The notes: a model not told the origin generated them from the letters alone. Positions 1-9,494 are shown, numbered from the stretch's first letter. The stretch is 64,000 bases of DNA from Rhizobium sp. Leaf262 (GCF_001422245.1 NZ_LMMM01000003.1:1-64000); one strand, 5' to 3'. Translations and numbers: made by a program.

Positions 1-578
1 ATCGCTGCCCGACCCCGAGGTTGAAAGGTTTGCGTCACCCTCCCAACCCCAGCGCCGGTCCCGCCTCGCCGCAACGCCTTGCGGTGTATCCGAGGGCGGA
101 ACGCGAGCAGTGTGCGGGCGATTCGCGCGCCATTGAGAAAGTTGCGGAGGGATTTTGGGTGTTTTTTGCGGGGTTTTGGGTAAGGGATTGATTTGGTTGG
201 GAAGTATTTTTGGTGTGGGTGTTTTGGGTGCGTATCGTTAGACCTGAGGGTGGGGTTTACCCCCCTCTGGCCTGCCGGCCATCTCCCCCACAAGGAGGGA
301 GATCGGCTGGGCGTGGGCTTCTCACTTTATCCGCAACCTTTGAGGTGGCCGGGCGCTATCCGCGATTCTATCTCCCCCCTTGAGGGGGAGATGCCTGGCA
401 AGGCAGAGGGGGGTGCACGGTGAACTCTGCAGCCAATGCGGCGCAGGAAACGCAGCCCTGCGCGCCCGGCCCTCACAAGCCGCCTGCCGTTGCCAAGCCT
501 ATGGCCGGTACGCTAGAGATGCGCGATGACATTCGATGGCCAAGGGCCATGTTCGCGGCTTAGCCATGGAGAACCGGT
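1..578. other. Non-coding stretch before the first gene
   Basis: I see no convincing gene here. Apart from the palindromic repeat pair at 258-416 the sequence is GC-rich and featureless. An open frame spans the repeats, but it is made of repeat sequence and has no clear ribosome binding site. Confidence 0.5.
258..416. repeat. Inverted pair of rhizobial intergenic palindromes
   Basis: Two copies of one element of about 46 bp face each other at 258-303 and 369-416. Each carries a CCCCCTCTG(G/C)C block, a short GCC/GGC palindrome and an ATCTCCCCC...GGGGGAGAT hairpin. The second copy is the reverse complement of the first with a few changes. Elements of this look are abundant between genes in Rhizobium, Mesorhizobium and relatives, which is a recollection of the family and not a search result. 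Confidence 0.75.
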
Positions 579-791
579 ATGATAAAGATCATGGTATTGC
601 TGCACGCCGCCACCGGCATCGACTGGCAGACCCCGCCGAAAGGCGTGGGGTTGAAAACGCTTTATGAGGCCGAAGAGCAGGGCTTCATCCAGATTCGTGG
701 CGAGTTTCAGAAACGACAGTTCCGGCTGACGAGCATGGGCTATGAGTATGTCGAGCGGGATAAAAGGCGGCTGGAAGCGCGGCGGATGTAG
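579..791 (+). CDS. Small hypothetical protein, 70 aa
   Basis: The frame starts at an ATG with GGAG seven bases upstream. It encodes a soluble basic protein without signal peptide or membrane segment. The middle part (LYEAEEQGFIQIRGEF, then RQFRLTSMGYEYV) has the helix plus beta-wing look of a winged-helix domain, but this is a weak impression and I do not recognise the family. The C-terminal end is rich in Arg, Lys and Glu. It stands alone between repeats and an AT-rich module on the other strand. It may be real because of the start context and composition; no function is assigned. Confidence 0.5.
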   Translation: MIKIMVLLHAATGIDWQTPPKGVGLKTLYEAEEQGFIQIRGEFQKRQFRLTSMGYEYVERDKRRLEARRM

Positions 792-927
792 GCTGGCGTG
801 ATGCTGCGGAGCTTTGTTGCCGCAGATCGATCAATAAATAAGATTTATGTGTAGTGTCATTCTATGGAGGTTTTCGGATGCCGAAAAATCGCCAACGTGA
901 CATCTACAAGTCCAAAATATTCGGTCT

Positions 928-1380
928 TTACAAATACTGTTTGTGAAGTTTTTTTATTTCGGTCAAATTTTTTTTGAATTCTTCTACATAAATTCGGCTC
1001 GGTCTCCCGTTGTAGAACTCAAGTAACTCTCTTTCGGAATCGCATATTTTTTTTGATAAATACGTCGTACAAACTTTGTAATTATTTAAAATTGATAATG
1101 ATTTAGCCAGTATGCAAATATCACTGCAAGGGAAGACCTCCCGCCAGTAATTGAGCCTCACCTGAGCGATCCCTATCGTTACACGATCTATCCTGTATCG
1201 CGGTAAAATTCTGGTTGCGACGATGAGCGCCTCAACAGCGCGAAAAAATGGCCCACGAAAACGGCGTTCAGTCATTATAAGAGCTAAAGCCGCGATATTA
1301 ACATCGGAACGTTGTTCGAATTTTCTGATATGAAGATATAGATCTCTATTCCTCAATCGGTAGTAACTCCGAATCCTCAA
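928..1380 (-). CDS. Hypothetical protein, 150 aa, second gene of an AT-rich pair
   Basis: The base composition is much more AT-rich than nearly all the rest of the window. The frame overlaps the end of the upstream membrane-protein gene by 35 bp in a different phase, so the two are probably translated together. The start shown is a TTG; a second TTG eight codons later (1356) has GGAG ten bases upstream and is an alternative. The central part has a Glu in MTERRFRG followed some 35 residues later by TIGIAQVR. That spacing faintly recalls a lysozyme or transglycosylase-like catalytic Glu with a following G-x-(A)Q motif, but the similarity is only suggestive. The C-terminal third is Lys-rich and helical. 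Function unknown. Confidence 0.55.
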   Translation of the reverse strand: MRIRSYYRLRNRDLYLHIRKFEQRSDVNIAALALIMTERRFRGPFFRAVEALIVATRILPRYRIDRVTIGIAQVRLNYWREVFPCSDICILAKSLSILNNYKVCTTYLSKKICDSERELLEFYNGRPSRIYVEEFKKNLTEIKKLHKQYL

Positions 1381-2059
1381 TCGCCTCTATCTCGGGAATG
1401 TTATCAGGATCTGTCATCCAATAACTAATAGCGGCACCCAGTGCACCTGCCATTATTATGTAAATCCCAAAATTAATTATAACGAAATCAACTGCGTTTA
1501 GCAGCATTTCTTTGACGCCGTTGGTTGTTACTTGTGCCGCAGCCCATTCATAAGCGGTATCAACAATTCTCAATATAGCGACGAAATATATGACATATAT
1601 AAGCGCTAGCCAAGGAAAAGATGAAGAGTTTCCTACGAAAGAAATATGACGTGTACTGTAAAGTGATTTTGAAATAAGTAAAAATTTCACAATTGCAAGG
1701 AACCAGAAAAATTCTATAAATTGCGATTTATCTAAAAATACGGCAGCAAATAACGCCGCCAATATTGGGTTTAAGACTGTGGAGAAAACCATTGAAAATA
1801 CTGATATTGATATTATTTTTTTTCTAACTCTATTCTTTTCTTTTGGGGTTTGGTTAAATCCTTCATAAAAGTAATCCTCATTGAAATATTGTGAGTATAG
1901 CTCATCAGCATGTCCAAGTGGGAAGAAGGTGAAGTATATAGGAGTGTAAGCGATACGTGTTAATCTGCGTATTATAGTGGATATTTCAAATATGGCGTAA
2001 GTTGCAATTACTGGTGCAAACGAAAACTTGTAATTCCAGATAAGATCAAAAATATCCAT
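1346..2059 (-). CDS. Hypothetical multi-pass membrane protein, 237 aa
   Basis: The protein has four or five hydrophobic segments, at about residues 12-28, 84-110, 116-130, 148-165 and 189-213. A charged region at 45-82 (Asp/Glu/Tyr-rich, then a Lys/Arg cluster) separates the first two. The C-terminal tail is acidic (EIEAIEDSELLPIEE) and probably cytoplasmic. Its DNA is strongly AT-rich, with A/T-ending codons unlike the neighbours, so it was probably acquired by transfer. It overlaps the following 150-aa gene by 35 bp and the two look like one transcription unit. The start ATG at 2059 is the first good one. I do not recognise the family. Confidence 0.7.
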   Translation of the reverse strand: MDIFDLIWNYKFSFAPVIATYAIFEISTIIRRLTRIAYTPIYFTFFPLGHADELYSQYFNEDYFYEGFNQTPKEKNRVRKKIISISVFSMVFSTVLNPILAALFAAVFLDKSQFIEFFWFLAIVKFLLISKSLYSTRHISFVGNSSSFPWLALIYVIYFVAILRIVDTAYEWAAAQVTTNGVKEMLLNAVDFVIINFGIYIIMAGALGAAISYWMTDPDNIPEIEAIEDSELLPIEE

Positions 2060-2117
2060 TTTTGTCCGTAGTGATTCTGGTTGCTCTACTTGCGAAAGGT
2101 CAGCTTGGATTGAGTTA

Positions 2118-2147
2118 AGAAAGGCCCGAAGTTTCGCTTCGGGCCTT
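2118..2147 (-). terminator. Terminator downstream of nrdJ
   Basis: A perfect 11-bp stem (AAGGCCCGAAG at 2121-2131 with CTTCGGGCCTT at 2137-2147) closes a five-base loop just past the nrdJ stop codon. On the minus strand it is followed by TTTCTT. It separates nrdJ from the AT-rich pair read in the same direction. Confidence 0.85.
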
Positions 2148-2157
2148 TTTCTTCAAA

Positions 2158-5100
2158 TCAGCTGCAACCGCTCGTCGCACCACATGTATCGCACTTCTCA
2201 CACGTCCCGTTCCGCACCATCGTAAAATTCTGGCACTCGGAGCACATGTTGCCCGTGTAGCCTTGGGCAATCGAGCGGATGCGGCGTTCGGCTTCCTTCT
2301 TTTTGGCTTCTGTCTTGGCAGAGGCGGCGTCGGCTGCTGCCTTGTCGGAGAAGAGAGCCGTTGCGGCCTGTTCGGATTCGGTGGCCAGTGACTCCTCGGC
2401 GATTTCTTCGGCCAGTTCCTTGGCGCGTTCCTCGTAGTCGCGCTTGAAGGCGACGACTTCCGAAGGGGAGGCGGCGATGGCGGGTTCGAGTTTGCGGACC
2501 GTGTTGCCGGAGATCGACGTTACGTTGCCGGAGGCGCGGGCGGGAGCTGCTGTTGCCGAGCCCTTGGGTTCGGACGACGCGGCGCGATCGCTGCTGTTGG
2601 AAACCAGCGTTGGCTTGTAGCCGCGAGTCCAGCCGGTGGACACGAGGTTGGTCTTGCCTTCTTCGATGCCCTTGCCGAGTGCCGTGTTGGAGAAGTCGGA
2701 CGTATCCACATGGGCCAGATCGTGACGGCCGAGGTAGGAGACGGCGAGTTCGCGGAAGACGTAGTCGAGGATCGAGGTTGCGTTCTTGATCGCATCGTTG
2801 CCGATGACCATGCCGGCTGGTTCGAACTTGGTGAAGGTGAAGGCCTCCACATATTCTTCCAGCGGCACGCCATATTGCAGGCCGAGCGAGATGGCGATGG
2901 CGAAGTTGTTCATCATCGCACGGAAAGCGGCGCCTTCCTTGTGCATGTCAATGAAGATTTCGCCGATGCGGCCATCACCGAATTCGCCGGTGCGCAGATA
3001 CACTTTGTGACCGCCGACGGCTGCCTTCTGGGTGTAACCCTGACGGCGGTTCGGCAGCTTTTCACGCTCGCGGCTGACGCGTTCGACAACACGCTCGATG
3101 ATCTTTTCGGTGATGGTGACGGCCTGGGCTGCCTGTGGCTGAGCGATCAGCTCTTCCATTGCATCTTCGTTGTCATCATCTTCGACCAGCGATGCATTGA
3201 GCGGCTGGCTGAGCTTGGAACCATCGCGGTAGAGAGCGTTGGCCTTCAGCGCCAGCTTCCACGACAGCATGTAGGCTGCGCCGCAATCTTCCACCGTTGC
3301 ATCGTTGGGCATGTTGATGGTCTTGGAAATCGCACCCGAAATGAAGGGCTGCGCTGCCGCCATCATGCGGATGTGGGATTCGACCGAGAGGTAACGCTTG
3401 CCGATCTTGCCGCATGGGTTGGCGCAATCGAAGACAGGCAGATGCTCGTCCTTGAGGAACGGTGCGCCTTCCAGCGTCATCGCGCCGCAGACATGCACGT
3501 TGGCCGCTTCGATGTCCTTCTTGGCAAAGCCGAGATGTTCCAAAAGGTTGAAGCTCATGTCGGCGAGCTGCTCGTCGGAAACTTTCAGGGTTTCCTTGAG
3601 GAAGTCGGCACCGAGCGTCCACTGGTTGAAGACGAACTTGATGTCGAAGGCGGCTTTCAGCGCGCCGTTGACGGCTTCGATCTTCTCATCGGTAAAGCCC
3701 TTGGCGCGCAGCGTCGAGGCGTTGATGGCAGGAGCCTGGTTGAGATTGCCGTGGCCGACTGCGTAGGCTTCGATCTCGGCGATCTGGCTTTCGGAGTAAC
3801 CGAGCGAACGCAGGGATTCTGGTACGGCGCGGTTGATGATCTTGAAGTAACCGCCACCGGCGAGCTTCTTGAACTTCACCAGCGCAAAGTCAGGCTCGAT
3901 GCCGGTCGTGTCGCAATCCATGACGAGGCCGATCGTGCCTGTCGGCGCGATAACGGTGGTCTGGGCGTTGCGGTAGCCATTGATTTCGCCAAGCTCCAGA
4001 GCCTTGTCCCATGCGGCAACCGCGTGGGTGATGAGGTCTGCATCCGTGCAATCGGTGTGGATGAGCGGGACGGGGTTTACCGACAGGCCTTCGTAACCAT
4101 AGGCCAAGCCCTGAGCAGCGCGGCGGTGGTTGCGGATAACGCGCAGCATGTTGTCGCGGTTCGGTGCAAAGCCGGGGAATGGGCCGAGTTCGCCAGCCAT
4201 TTCAGCGGATGTCGCGTAGGACACGCCGGTCATGATGGCGGTGAGGGCACCGGCAATCGCACGGCCTTCATCGCTATCGTAAGGAATGCCGGAGGACATC
4301 AGCAGGCCGCCGATGTTGGCGTAGCCGAGGCCGAGCGTGCGGTACTCGTAGGAGCGTTCGGCAATTTCCTTGGATGGGAACTGCGCCATCATGACGGAAA
4401 CTTCGAGAACGACGGTCCACAGGCGGACGGCGTGTTCGTAGTCTGCGATGTCGATGTTCTTGGTCTTGGCGTCCTTGAACTGAAGCAGGTTCAGCGAGGC
4501 AAGGTTGCAGGCCGTGTCATCGAGGAACATGTATTCCGAGCAGGGGTTGGATGCACGGATGGGGCCAGCGGCTGGCGATGTGTGCCAGTCGTTCATGGTG
4601 GTGTTGAAGTGCAGGCCCGGATCGGCCGACGCCCATGCGGCGTGGGAAATCTTTTCCCAAAGCGTGCGTGCCTTCAGCGTCTTCATGACCTTGCCGTCCT
4701 TGCGGGCGGTGAGGTTCCAGTCGCCGTCATTTTCGACTGCGCGCAGGAAGTCATCCTTCAGTGACACGGAGTTGTTGGAGTTCTGGCCGGATACCGTGAG
4801 GTAGGCTTCGGAATCCCAATCGGTGTCGTAGGTCTTGAACTCGATGTCCTTATAGCCCTGCTGGGCGAACTGGATGACGCGCTTGACATAGTTTTCAGGA
4901 ACCATGTCCTTCTTGGCAGCGCGGATTTCGCGCTTCAGGGCAGGGTTCTTGGCAGGGTCGAAGCAATCGCCCCGAGTCGCTTCGGAGCCGGCTTCGCAAT
5001 TGACGCAGGCCTTCATGATGGCCTTCAAATGCTTGGCAACGATCTTGGAACCGGTGACCAGAGCGGCAACCTTCTGCTCTTCGTTCACCTTCCAGTCGAT

Positions 5101-5979
5101 GTAGGCTTCGATATCGGGGTGATCGGCATCGACGACGACCATCTTGGCCGCACGGCGGGTGGTGCCGCCGGACTTGATGGCACCGGCTGCGCGGTCACCG
5201 ATCTTGAGGAAGCTCATGAGGCCGGAAGAACGACCGCCGCCCGACAGCTTTTCGCCTTCGCCGCGCAGGTAGGAGAAGTTGGAGCCGGTGCCGGAGCCGT
5301 ATTTGAACAGGCGTGCTTCACGCACCCACAGGTCCATGATGCCGCCTTCATTGACCAGATCGTCTTCGACGGACTGGATGAAGCAGGCGTGTGGCTGTGG
5401 ATGTTCGTAGGAGGACTTGGACTTAGTCAGCTTGCCCGTGAAGGGGTCGATATAGAAGTGGCCCTGGCCGGGACCATCGATGCCATAGGCCCAATGCAGG
5501 CCGGTGTTGAACCACTGTGGAGAGTTCGGCGCAACGCGCTGGGTGGCCAGCATGTAGGCAAGCTCATCCTTGAAGGCTGCCGCGTCTTCTTCGGTCGAGA
5601 AATATTTGCCCTTCCAGCCCCAGTAAGCCCATGTACCGGCCAGACGGTCGAAGACCTGACGCGCATCGATTTCAGAACCGTAACGTTCGCCCTCGGGAAT
5701 GTCCTTCATCGCCTTTTCATCGGCAACGGAGCGCCAGAGGAAGGAAGGAACGTCGTTCTCTTCGACCTTCTTCAGGCGCGCAGGAACGCCAGCCTTGCGG
5801 AAATATTTTTGCGCCAGAACGTCTGTCGCGACCTGGGAGAACTGTGCGGGAACGTCGATGTCCGCCAGACGGAAAACGATGGAGCCATCAGGGTTCTTGA
5901 TCTCGCTGATACCCTTGCGGAATTCGATTTCCGCATAGGCAGACTGGCCGGGCTTCGTGAAGCGACGTTCGATGCGCAT
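2158..5979 (-). CDS. nrdJ: Vitamin B12-dependent ribonucleotide reductase (class II)
   Basis: This enzyme reduces ribonucleotides to deoxyribonucleotides for DNA synthesis using adenosylcobalamin as radical source, with or without oxygen. The 1273-aa length fits the long NrdJ type of alphaproteobacteria. Recognisable blocks are PHACFIQS near residue 198 (first active-site Cys region), NPCSE near 478 with the radical-site Cys, and a central APTGTIGL block. The C-terminus (last 30 residues) is a zinc-ribbon-like cluster, CSEC...CEKCDTCG...CS, that may serve in re-reduction. The start is placed at the ATG opening [11 protein letters not shown], preceded by an AAGGACGAGGA stretch; an upstream in-frame ATG would add 36 residues unlike the family. 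It is monocistronic, ended by the hairpin at 2118-2147. Two candidate NrdR boxes lie upstream. Confidence 0.97.
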   Translation of the reverse strand: MRIERRFTKPGQSAYAEIEFRKGISEIKNPDGSIVFRLADIDVPAQFSQVATDVLAQKYFRKAGVPARLKKVEENDVPSFLWRSVADEKAMKDIPEGERYGSEIDARQVFDRLAGTWAYWGWKGKYFSTEEDAAAFKDELAYMLATQRVAPNSPQWFNTGLHWAYGIDGPGQGHFYIDPFTGKLTKSKSSYEHPQPHACFIQSVEDDLVNEGGIMDLWVREARLFKYGSGTGSNFSYLRGEGEKLSGGGRSSGLMSFLKIGDRAAGAIKSGGTTRRAAKMVVVDADHPDIEAYIDWKVNEEQKVAALVTGSKIVAKHLKAIMKACVNCEAGSEATRGDCFDPAKNPALKREIRAAKKDMVPENYVKRVIQFAQQGYKDIEFKTYDTDWDSEAYLTVSGQNSNNSVSLKDDFLRAVENDGDWNLTARKDGKVMKTLKARTLWEKISHAAWASADPGLHFNTTMNDWHTSPAAGPIRASNPCSEYMFLDDTACNLASLNLLQFKDAKTKNIDIADYEHAVRLWTVVLEVSVMMAQFPSKEIAERSYEYRTLGLGYANIGGLLMSSGIPYDSDEGRAIAGALTAIMTGVSYATSAEMAGELGPFPGFAPNRDNMLRVIRNHRRAAQGLAYGYEGLSVNPVPLIHTDCTDADLITHAVAAWDKALELGEINGYRNAQTTVIAPTGTIGLVMDCDTTGIEPDFALVKFKKLAGGGYFKIINRAVPESLRSLGYSESQIAEIEAYAVGHGNLNQAPAINASTLRAKGFTDEKIEAVNGALKAAFDIKFVFNQWTLGADFLKETLKVSDEQLADMSFNLLEHLGFAKKDIEAANVHVCGAMTLEGAPFLKDEHLPVFDCANPCGKIGKRYLSVESHIRMMAAAQPFISGAISKTINMPNDATVEDCGAAYMLSWKLALKANALYRDGSKLSQPLNASLVEDDDNEDAMEELIAQPQAAQAVTITEKIIERVVERVSREREKLPNRRQGYTQKAAVGGHKVYLRTGEFGDGRIGEIFIDMHKEGAAFRAMMNNFAIAISLGLQYGVPLEEYVEAFTFTKFEPAGMVIGNDAIKNATSILDYVFRELAVSYLGRHDLAHVDTSDFSNTALGKGIEEGKTNLVSTGWTRGYKPTLVSNSSDRAASSEPKGSATAAPARASGNVTSISGNTVRKLEPAIAASPSEVVAFKRDYEERAKELAEEIAEESLATESEQAATALFSDKAAADAASAKTEAKKKEAERRIRSIAQGYTGNMCSECQNFTMVRNGTCEKCDTCGATSGCS

Positions 5980-6133
5980 TGTCTTTGTCCTCGTCCTTGG
6001 GCGCCTCTGGGCAGGGCGCAAATACTCGATCCCGCGTCGCACATTATGCGCGCCGCCGGTTCCTGGCTTCTCGGTGGAAACGATCATCCTTCGGATGTCG
6101 TTCCTCTATCTCGTGGTGATTTCGGCTTCAACC

Positions 6134-6149
6134 ATACTATATATAGTAT
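6134..6149. promoter_or_regulatory. Candidate NrdR operator, site 1
   Basis: ATACTATATATAGTAT is a perfect 16-bp palindrome about 155 bp upstream of the nrdJ start. NrdR, the general repressor of ribonucleotide reductase genes, binds 16-bp sites of the form acaCwAtATaTwGtgt. The core CTATATATAG fits fully while the outer bases differ. The position relative to nrdJ supports the reading; binding is inferred. Confidence 0.5.
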
Positions 6150-6377
6150 TAACAGTTTGTTGTCGCCACATATCCCGCATTATATTTCGACAGCACGCCA
6201 GCACACAGACAGCCGTATACGCTCCACCCCCTCATGGCCGGAACGCAGGCAAACGCGTGAACTGAGACTGAAAAGAACCAGAGGTGAAACACCCGATTCC
6301 GTCGCCGCCGCAACATGAGGATTACCTTGCGGATATGCGGTGATTCCGTCAAGGCCTAGTTTGCAAGCCTTTGTTAA

Positions 6378-6393
6378 CCACAAGATATTGTGT
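6378..6393. promoter_or_regulatory. Candidate NrdR operator, site 2
   Basis: CCACAAGATATTGTGT matches the NrdR consensus acaCwAtATaTwGtgt at all but three of the 16 positions. Its centre is 244 bp from that of site 1, whereas NrdR sites usually come in pairs about 31 or 32 bp apart. Its distance from the nrdJ start (about 400 bp) implies either a distal promoter or a chance match. Confidence 0.5.
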
Positions 6394-6690
6394 GGGGTAG
6401 CTGTGGAAAACGGGGAAAGAAAAAGCACCTATAAAATTCAGTGACTTGGACGAATTTCAGAACGCGTGATACCGACTACCTTACGTAACGGAGGGCCCAT
6501 TTATCGCGATTTTCTCGATTTTTTTGGGTGTGGTGTACAAGCAACAGCATCCGATTTCCACAATTGCCGGTTCACAAGCGGTAGGACTGGACAAACGAAA
6601 AGGGCACCTGCAGCGCCCGGCTCATGCCCTAATTAACGGGGTCTGTTCTGCTCCAAATATCGGTGACGCTACTCCGGTTTTTGTGATTGA

Positions 6691-6829
6691 GTTTTGCGAC
6701 AGATACTCACCTTGGAAAACCAGGTGATCCCGATTTTGTTGCGAAGAGAAGGTTTAACAACGCATCCGCGATGCCCCAATTGCGGACATTGCGATTGCTG
6801 CCAAACTCCCTATTCTGCGACGTCGCAAA
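6691..6829 (+). repeat. Three-copy intergenic repeat, degenerate copy A
   Basis: This stretch matches the repeats at 8035-8200 and 9479-9643 at its two ends: a (T)TTTGCGACAGAT block at 6693-6704 and a block GCGGACATTGCG...CTCCCTATTCTGCGAC ending at 6822. The middle is diverged. It lies just upstream of the MerR-type gene. No transposase is attached to it. Confidence 0.65.
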
Positions 6830-6937
6830 GTCATGAAAACAAGTGGCGCTTTAATTGGGATTTTCGCGGTAGCTCGATTTTTCGCTTGAGCCGGACCTAG
6901 CGTCATATCGTATTGAAAACTCCCAAAGGAGTTTGCG

Positions 6938-8023
6938 ATGCACGATCGCCGAAATAGAGATCAGGTTTTGCTGACCGCGTTGGAATGTGCAGAGCAGGTC
7001 GGTGTTAGCATTCGAGCACTTCGGCTCTACGAGCAGTATGGCCTGATCTCCCCGCGCCGTACCTCCAAGCAATGGCGACTATACGGCAGCGCCGAGATCG
7101 TTCGCCTGAATGAAATTCTGGCCCTCAAAACCCTCGGCCTTAGCCTGCGCGGTATAGCAAAGCTTCTGGAAGGACAGGTCGCTGACTTGGGGCAAACACT
7201 TTCATTGCAGCGCGAAGCTTTAGTAAACTCGAAGGACCGCGCCATACGAGGGTTGCAGGTGATCGAAAGTCTTCAATCGAAGATTCGATCCGGACGCACA
7301 CCATCGATTGACGATCTTACCAATCTGGCAAGGGAAACTCATATGACTGAGACTTCCAAGGATACCGCAGCCTGGCGTCGATACGAACAGATGCGTCCGA
7401 GAGACGAGGTTCCAATCAATGCAGACCTCCTCGACACATTTTCGGGTGCCTACGAGACTGCCGACGGAACGCTCTCAATTGTCACCAATCACGACGGCCA
7501 ACTTGCCTACAGGATTGTGGGTCAGTCCGACATCGACATATTTCCAGAGGGCGAGACCGAATTTTTTATGAAGGTTCTGCCGGTTCAAATAAAGTTCTGC
7601 CGCGACCACGACGGCAGGGTCGATGGTCTTGTTCACCATCAGAACGGGTTTGAGGACCATGCCCAAAAAGTTGCTCTAGACCCGGTCCTCCGTATCGAGG
7701 CTGAGATTCAGCAGCGAATCCGCGATCAGAAGTCAATGCCCGGGAGTGAAGACATCCTGCGCCGCCTGATTGAGGAGCATACGAGGGGGGAACCCGCCCT
7801 TGACGGTATGGCACCAGCATTGGCGGCGCTCGCAATCGAGCAAAAAGACTTTATCCAAAGCGAGTTGGAGAAAGCCGGGCCCTTAAAAGCTCTGTCGTTT
7901 AAAGGCGTTCAGCAAGGCCTCGATATTTATGAGGTCGAGTTTGAAAATACGAAAATGGAATGGGGTTTCGCAGTCACGCATCGAGGCAAAGTCAGTCATC
8001 TCTATTTGCGTCCAGCTCTGTAA
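6938..8023 (+). CDS. MerR-family transcriptional regulator with C-terminal sensor-like domain
   Basis: Residues 12-80 form a MerR winged helix (ALECAEQVGVSIRALRLYEQ, YGLISPRR, then LKTLGLSLRGIAKLL). A coiled linker follows at about 85-125. The remaining 220 residues are unlike ordinary MerR effector tails. The part around 145-235 (FSGAYETADGTLSIVTNHDGQLAYRI...) resembles the beta-rich DUF3471-type domain found at the end of some serine hydrolases, so the protein may bind a small molecule, but no Cys cluster for metals is present. AAAGGAG lies six bases before the ATG. MerR proteins usually control their own or a neighbouring promoter; the likely targets are the unknown genes that follow, though a repeat separates them. 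It opens the accessory stretch. Confidence 0.8.
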   Translation: MHDRRNRDQVLLTALECAEQVGVSIRALRLYEQYGLISPRRTSKQWRLYGSAEIVRLNEILALKTLGLSLRGIAKLLEGQVADLGQTLSLQREALVNSKDRAIRGLQVIESLQSKIRSGRTPSIDDLTNLARETHMTETSKDTAAWRRYEQMRPRDEVPINADLLDTFSGAYETADGTLSIVTNHDGQLAYRIVGQSDIDIFPEGETEFFMKVLPVQIKFCRDHDGRVDGLVHHQNGFEDHAQKVALDPVLRIEAEIQQRIRDQKSMPGSEDILRRLIEEHTRGEPALDGMAPALAALAIEQKDFIQSELEKAGPLKALSFKGVQQGLDIYEVEFENTKMEWGFAVTHRGKVSHLYLRPAL

Positions 8024-8034
8024 GGGCGAACCCT

Positions 8035-8200
8035 GTCGCGAAACTCCTAAGTTTCGCGACAGATCGGCCACCTCCGAAATCAACAGGGAATTTCCGTCGC
8101 AAAACTCAGAGTTTCGCGGCCAATTTTTTGCGACGGCAGACGTCCGTAATGCGCCAAACGCGGACATTGTGCCCGCAAAACTCCCTATTCTGCGACGCCG
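8035..8200 (+). repeat. Three-copy intergenic repeat, copy B
   Basis: The element begins 11 bases after the stop codon of the MerR-type gene. It opens with a perfect hairpin, GTCGCGAAACT (8035-8045), CCTA, AGTTTCGCGAC (8050-8060). A second hairpin of AAACT/AGTTT type and a T-rich GCGACGG block follow, and it ends in CTATTCTGCGAC. It is nearly identical to copy C over its first 130 bp. The arrangement of small dyads suggests a non-autonomous mobile element or a mosaic repeat. Confidence 0.85.
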
Positions 8201-8306
8201 CAAATTTGCAGTTGGACTTAAACGCATACTGTCCAACTTTGATGGTAATAGAAATATGTGCCAGAAAGCCACTGAACCGCTCAAACGCACACATAAGCAG
8301 GTAATT

Positions 8307-9494
8307 ATGATCGATCTACATCTGGAGCAGGAGTACGTCATAGACAACGCGGCCATCGCTGCGAGCGCCGGCGTTTCAGAATCGCAGGTCGTAGATTTTT
8401 ACTGCCTCAATCATATGGCTATGGCGGATGGACGACTAGCGATCCGCTGTTCGACCTTGTTCGAGCCCGAGCGGGTTATTGATCGCGGGGATGAGACTTT
8501 TCAGATCGATCTTAGTGCCTCGGGGGCAGTGCTTGTTCGCGATCTGGCGCGGCACTTTCCCATACGGGATGGCGACAGTGCCGAGATGAACACGCATGTC
8601 GCGGTGGCGATCGGCGATTCAACGCTGTACCTCACGGGCAACGACCGCGCCCTGTTGGTGCCAGCCTCGCAAACGGATGAGCCCTATGCCATTGAGATTG
8701 CGCAACCTCTTGGAAGAGTGAAAGTCCATGAGGATAAGACCGGCGCCCTGTATCCCGGTTACGCGGTTCACCCTGTAGCGGAGGGCAATGTCATCGCGAT
8801 GCCATTACAGGCGGCGTCATCGACACGATGGCTGGCGTTCCTTTCCGTTGACATCGAGAATCGGACGGCAAGTTGGTCCGCATTTCCGGTCGCGCCTGCG
8901 CCAAGCGGCGGCGTTTCACTGTTGAGGCGTTTGTTTGGCACCAGTTCCGATCCGCTCAAAGCCCCGACAGGCGACGATCTTCTGCAACTCGTCGCCGAGG
9001 ATTTTCCGCATCATCATTTCTTCCACTCTAATAGACCCCGTATCAACCAGGCGCTGCTGCGTGCCGGCCGCGTTTACATCTACACCAAAGGACACGGTGA
9101 CTCGCCCAAATGGGGGTATCCATGCAGCGGCATCGCGGAGATTGGCCCGGATGGCCGGGTAAAATCGCTGCCTTTCATGCAGGACTACACGCGCACCGGC
9201 GACGAGAGGAAATACGGCATCGAAGGTCGGTTTACCGCATCCGGCCGCTTTTGCATTCTATCCTCCGTCTACAAGACGACCGATCCTTGGAAGGGCCGGC
9301 AGAAACTGTTCGACATGGACAGTGGCGCGTTGGTCGACGTGAATCTACCGCGCGGATTTTCCAAATACAGGCTTATCGACCAAGCTGGCGATCATTTCTG
9401 GGCCGAGCTATGGCCCATTCCGCGTGGTGATGCGCGACGGATCGCGCGCTTCAGGTACGATAGAGCCGAGGATACGCCGTCGCGAATCTCTTAA
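8307..9494 (+). CDS. Hypothetical protein, 395 aa, flanked by repeats
   Basis: I do not recognise this protein. It has no signal peptide and no clear membrane segment. The C-terminal half is beta-rich, with repeated G-R and W-containing strands (RAGRVYIYTKGHG, GIAEIGPDGRVKSLPF, GRFTASGRFCILSSVYK), which suggests a beta-propeller-like or WD/NHL-like fold. An ATG at 8307 preceded by GCAGG was chosen; the frame stays open upstream through the repeat and into the preceding gene, but that part has no protein-like composition. The last codons and the TAA stop lie inside repeat copy C, so the repeat defines the C-terminus (PSRIS). Its neighbours are a MerR-type regulator and a DUF1963 protein. Confidence 0.7.
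   Translation: MIDLHLEQEYVIDNAAIAASAGVSESQVVDFYCLNHMAMADGRLAIRCSTLFEPERVIDRGDETFQIDLSASGAVLVRDLARHFPIRDGDSAEMNTHVAVAIGDSTLYLTGNDRALLVPASQTDEPYAIEIAQPLGRVKVHEDKTGALYPGYAVHPVAEGNVIAMPLQAASSTRWLAFLSVDIENRTASWSAFPVAPAPSGGVSLLRRLFGTSSDPLKAPTGDDLLQLVAEDFPHHHFFHSNRPRINQALLRAGRVYIYTKGHGDSPKWGYPCSGIAEIGPDGRVKSLPFMQDYTRTGDERKYGIEGRFTASGRFCILSSVYKTTDPWKGRQKLFDMDSGALVDVNLPRGFSKYRLIDQAGDHFWAELWPIPRGDARRIARFRYDRAEDTPSRIS

Larger units (their letters stand above)
5980..6937. other. Long non-coding region between nrdJ and the MerR-type gene
   Basis: The two flanking genes are divergent, so both promoters must lie here. I see two palindromes matching the NrdR operator (6134-6149 and 6378-6393) and, nearer the regulator gene, the degenerate first copy of a three-copy repeat (6691-6829). 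Several short frames occur but none has a good start context or protein-like composition. I looked for a cobalamin riboswitch and did not see a B12-box-like motif. Confidence 0.5.

Noticed and set aside
193..423. A 76-codon gene at the left end
   Set aside because: It lies across the palindromic repeat pair and encodes mainly repeat-derived Pro/Gly/Trp residues.
2710..4764. A 684-codon open frame antisense to nrdJ
   Set aside because: It is the mirror of a highly GC-rich, long gene, where reverse frames stay open by codon bias. The product has no recognisable motif and nrdJ is certain.
5029..6318. A 429-codon open frame crossing the nrdJ start and upstream region
   Set aside because: It runs antisense to nrdJ and through the putative regulatory sites, with no start signal and no protein-like ending.
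5980..6937. Cobalamin riboswitch upstream of the B12-dependent reductase
   Set aside because: I looked for the conserved B12 box and a matching long stem-loop and saw none. The reductase uses B12 as cofactor but need not be controlled by it.
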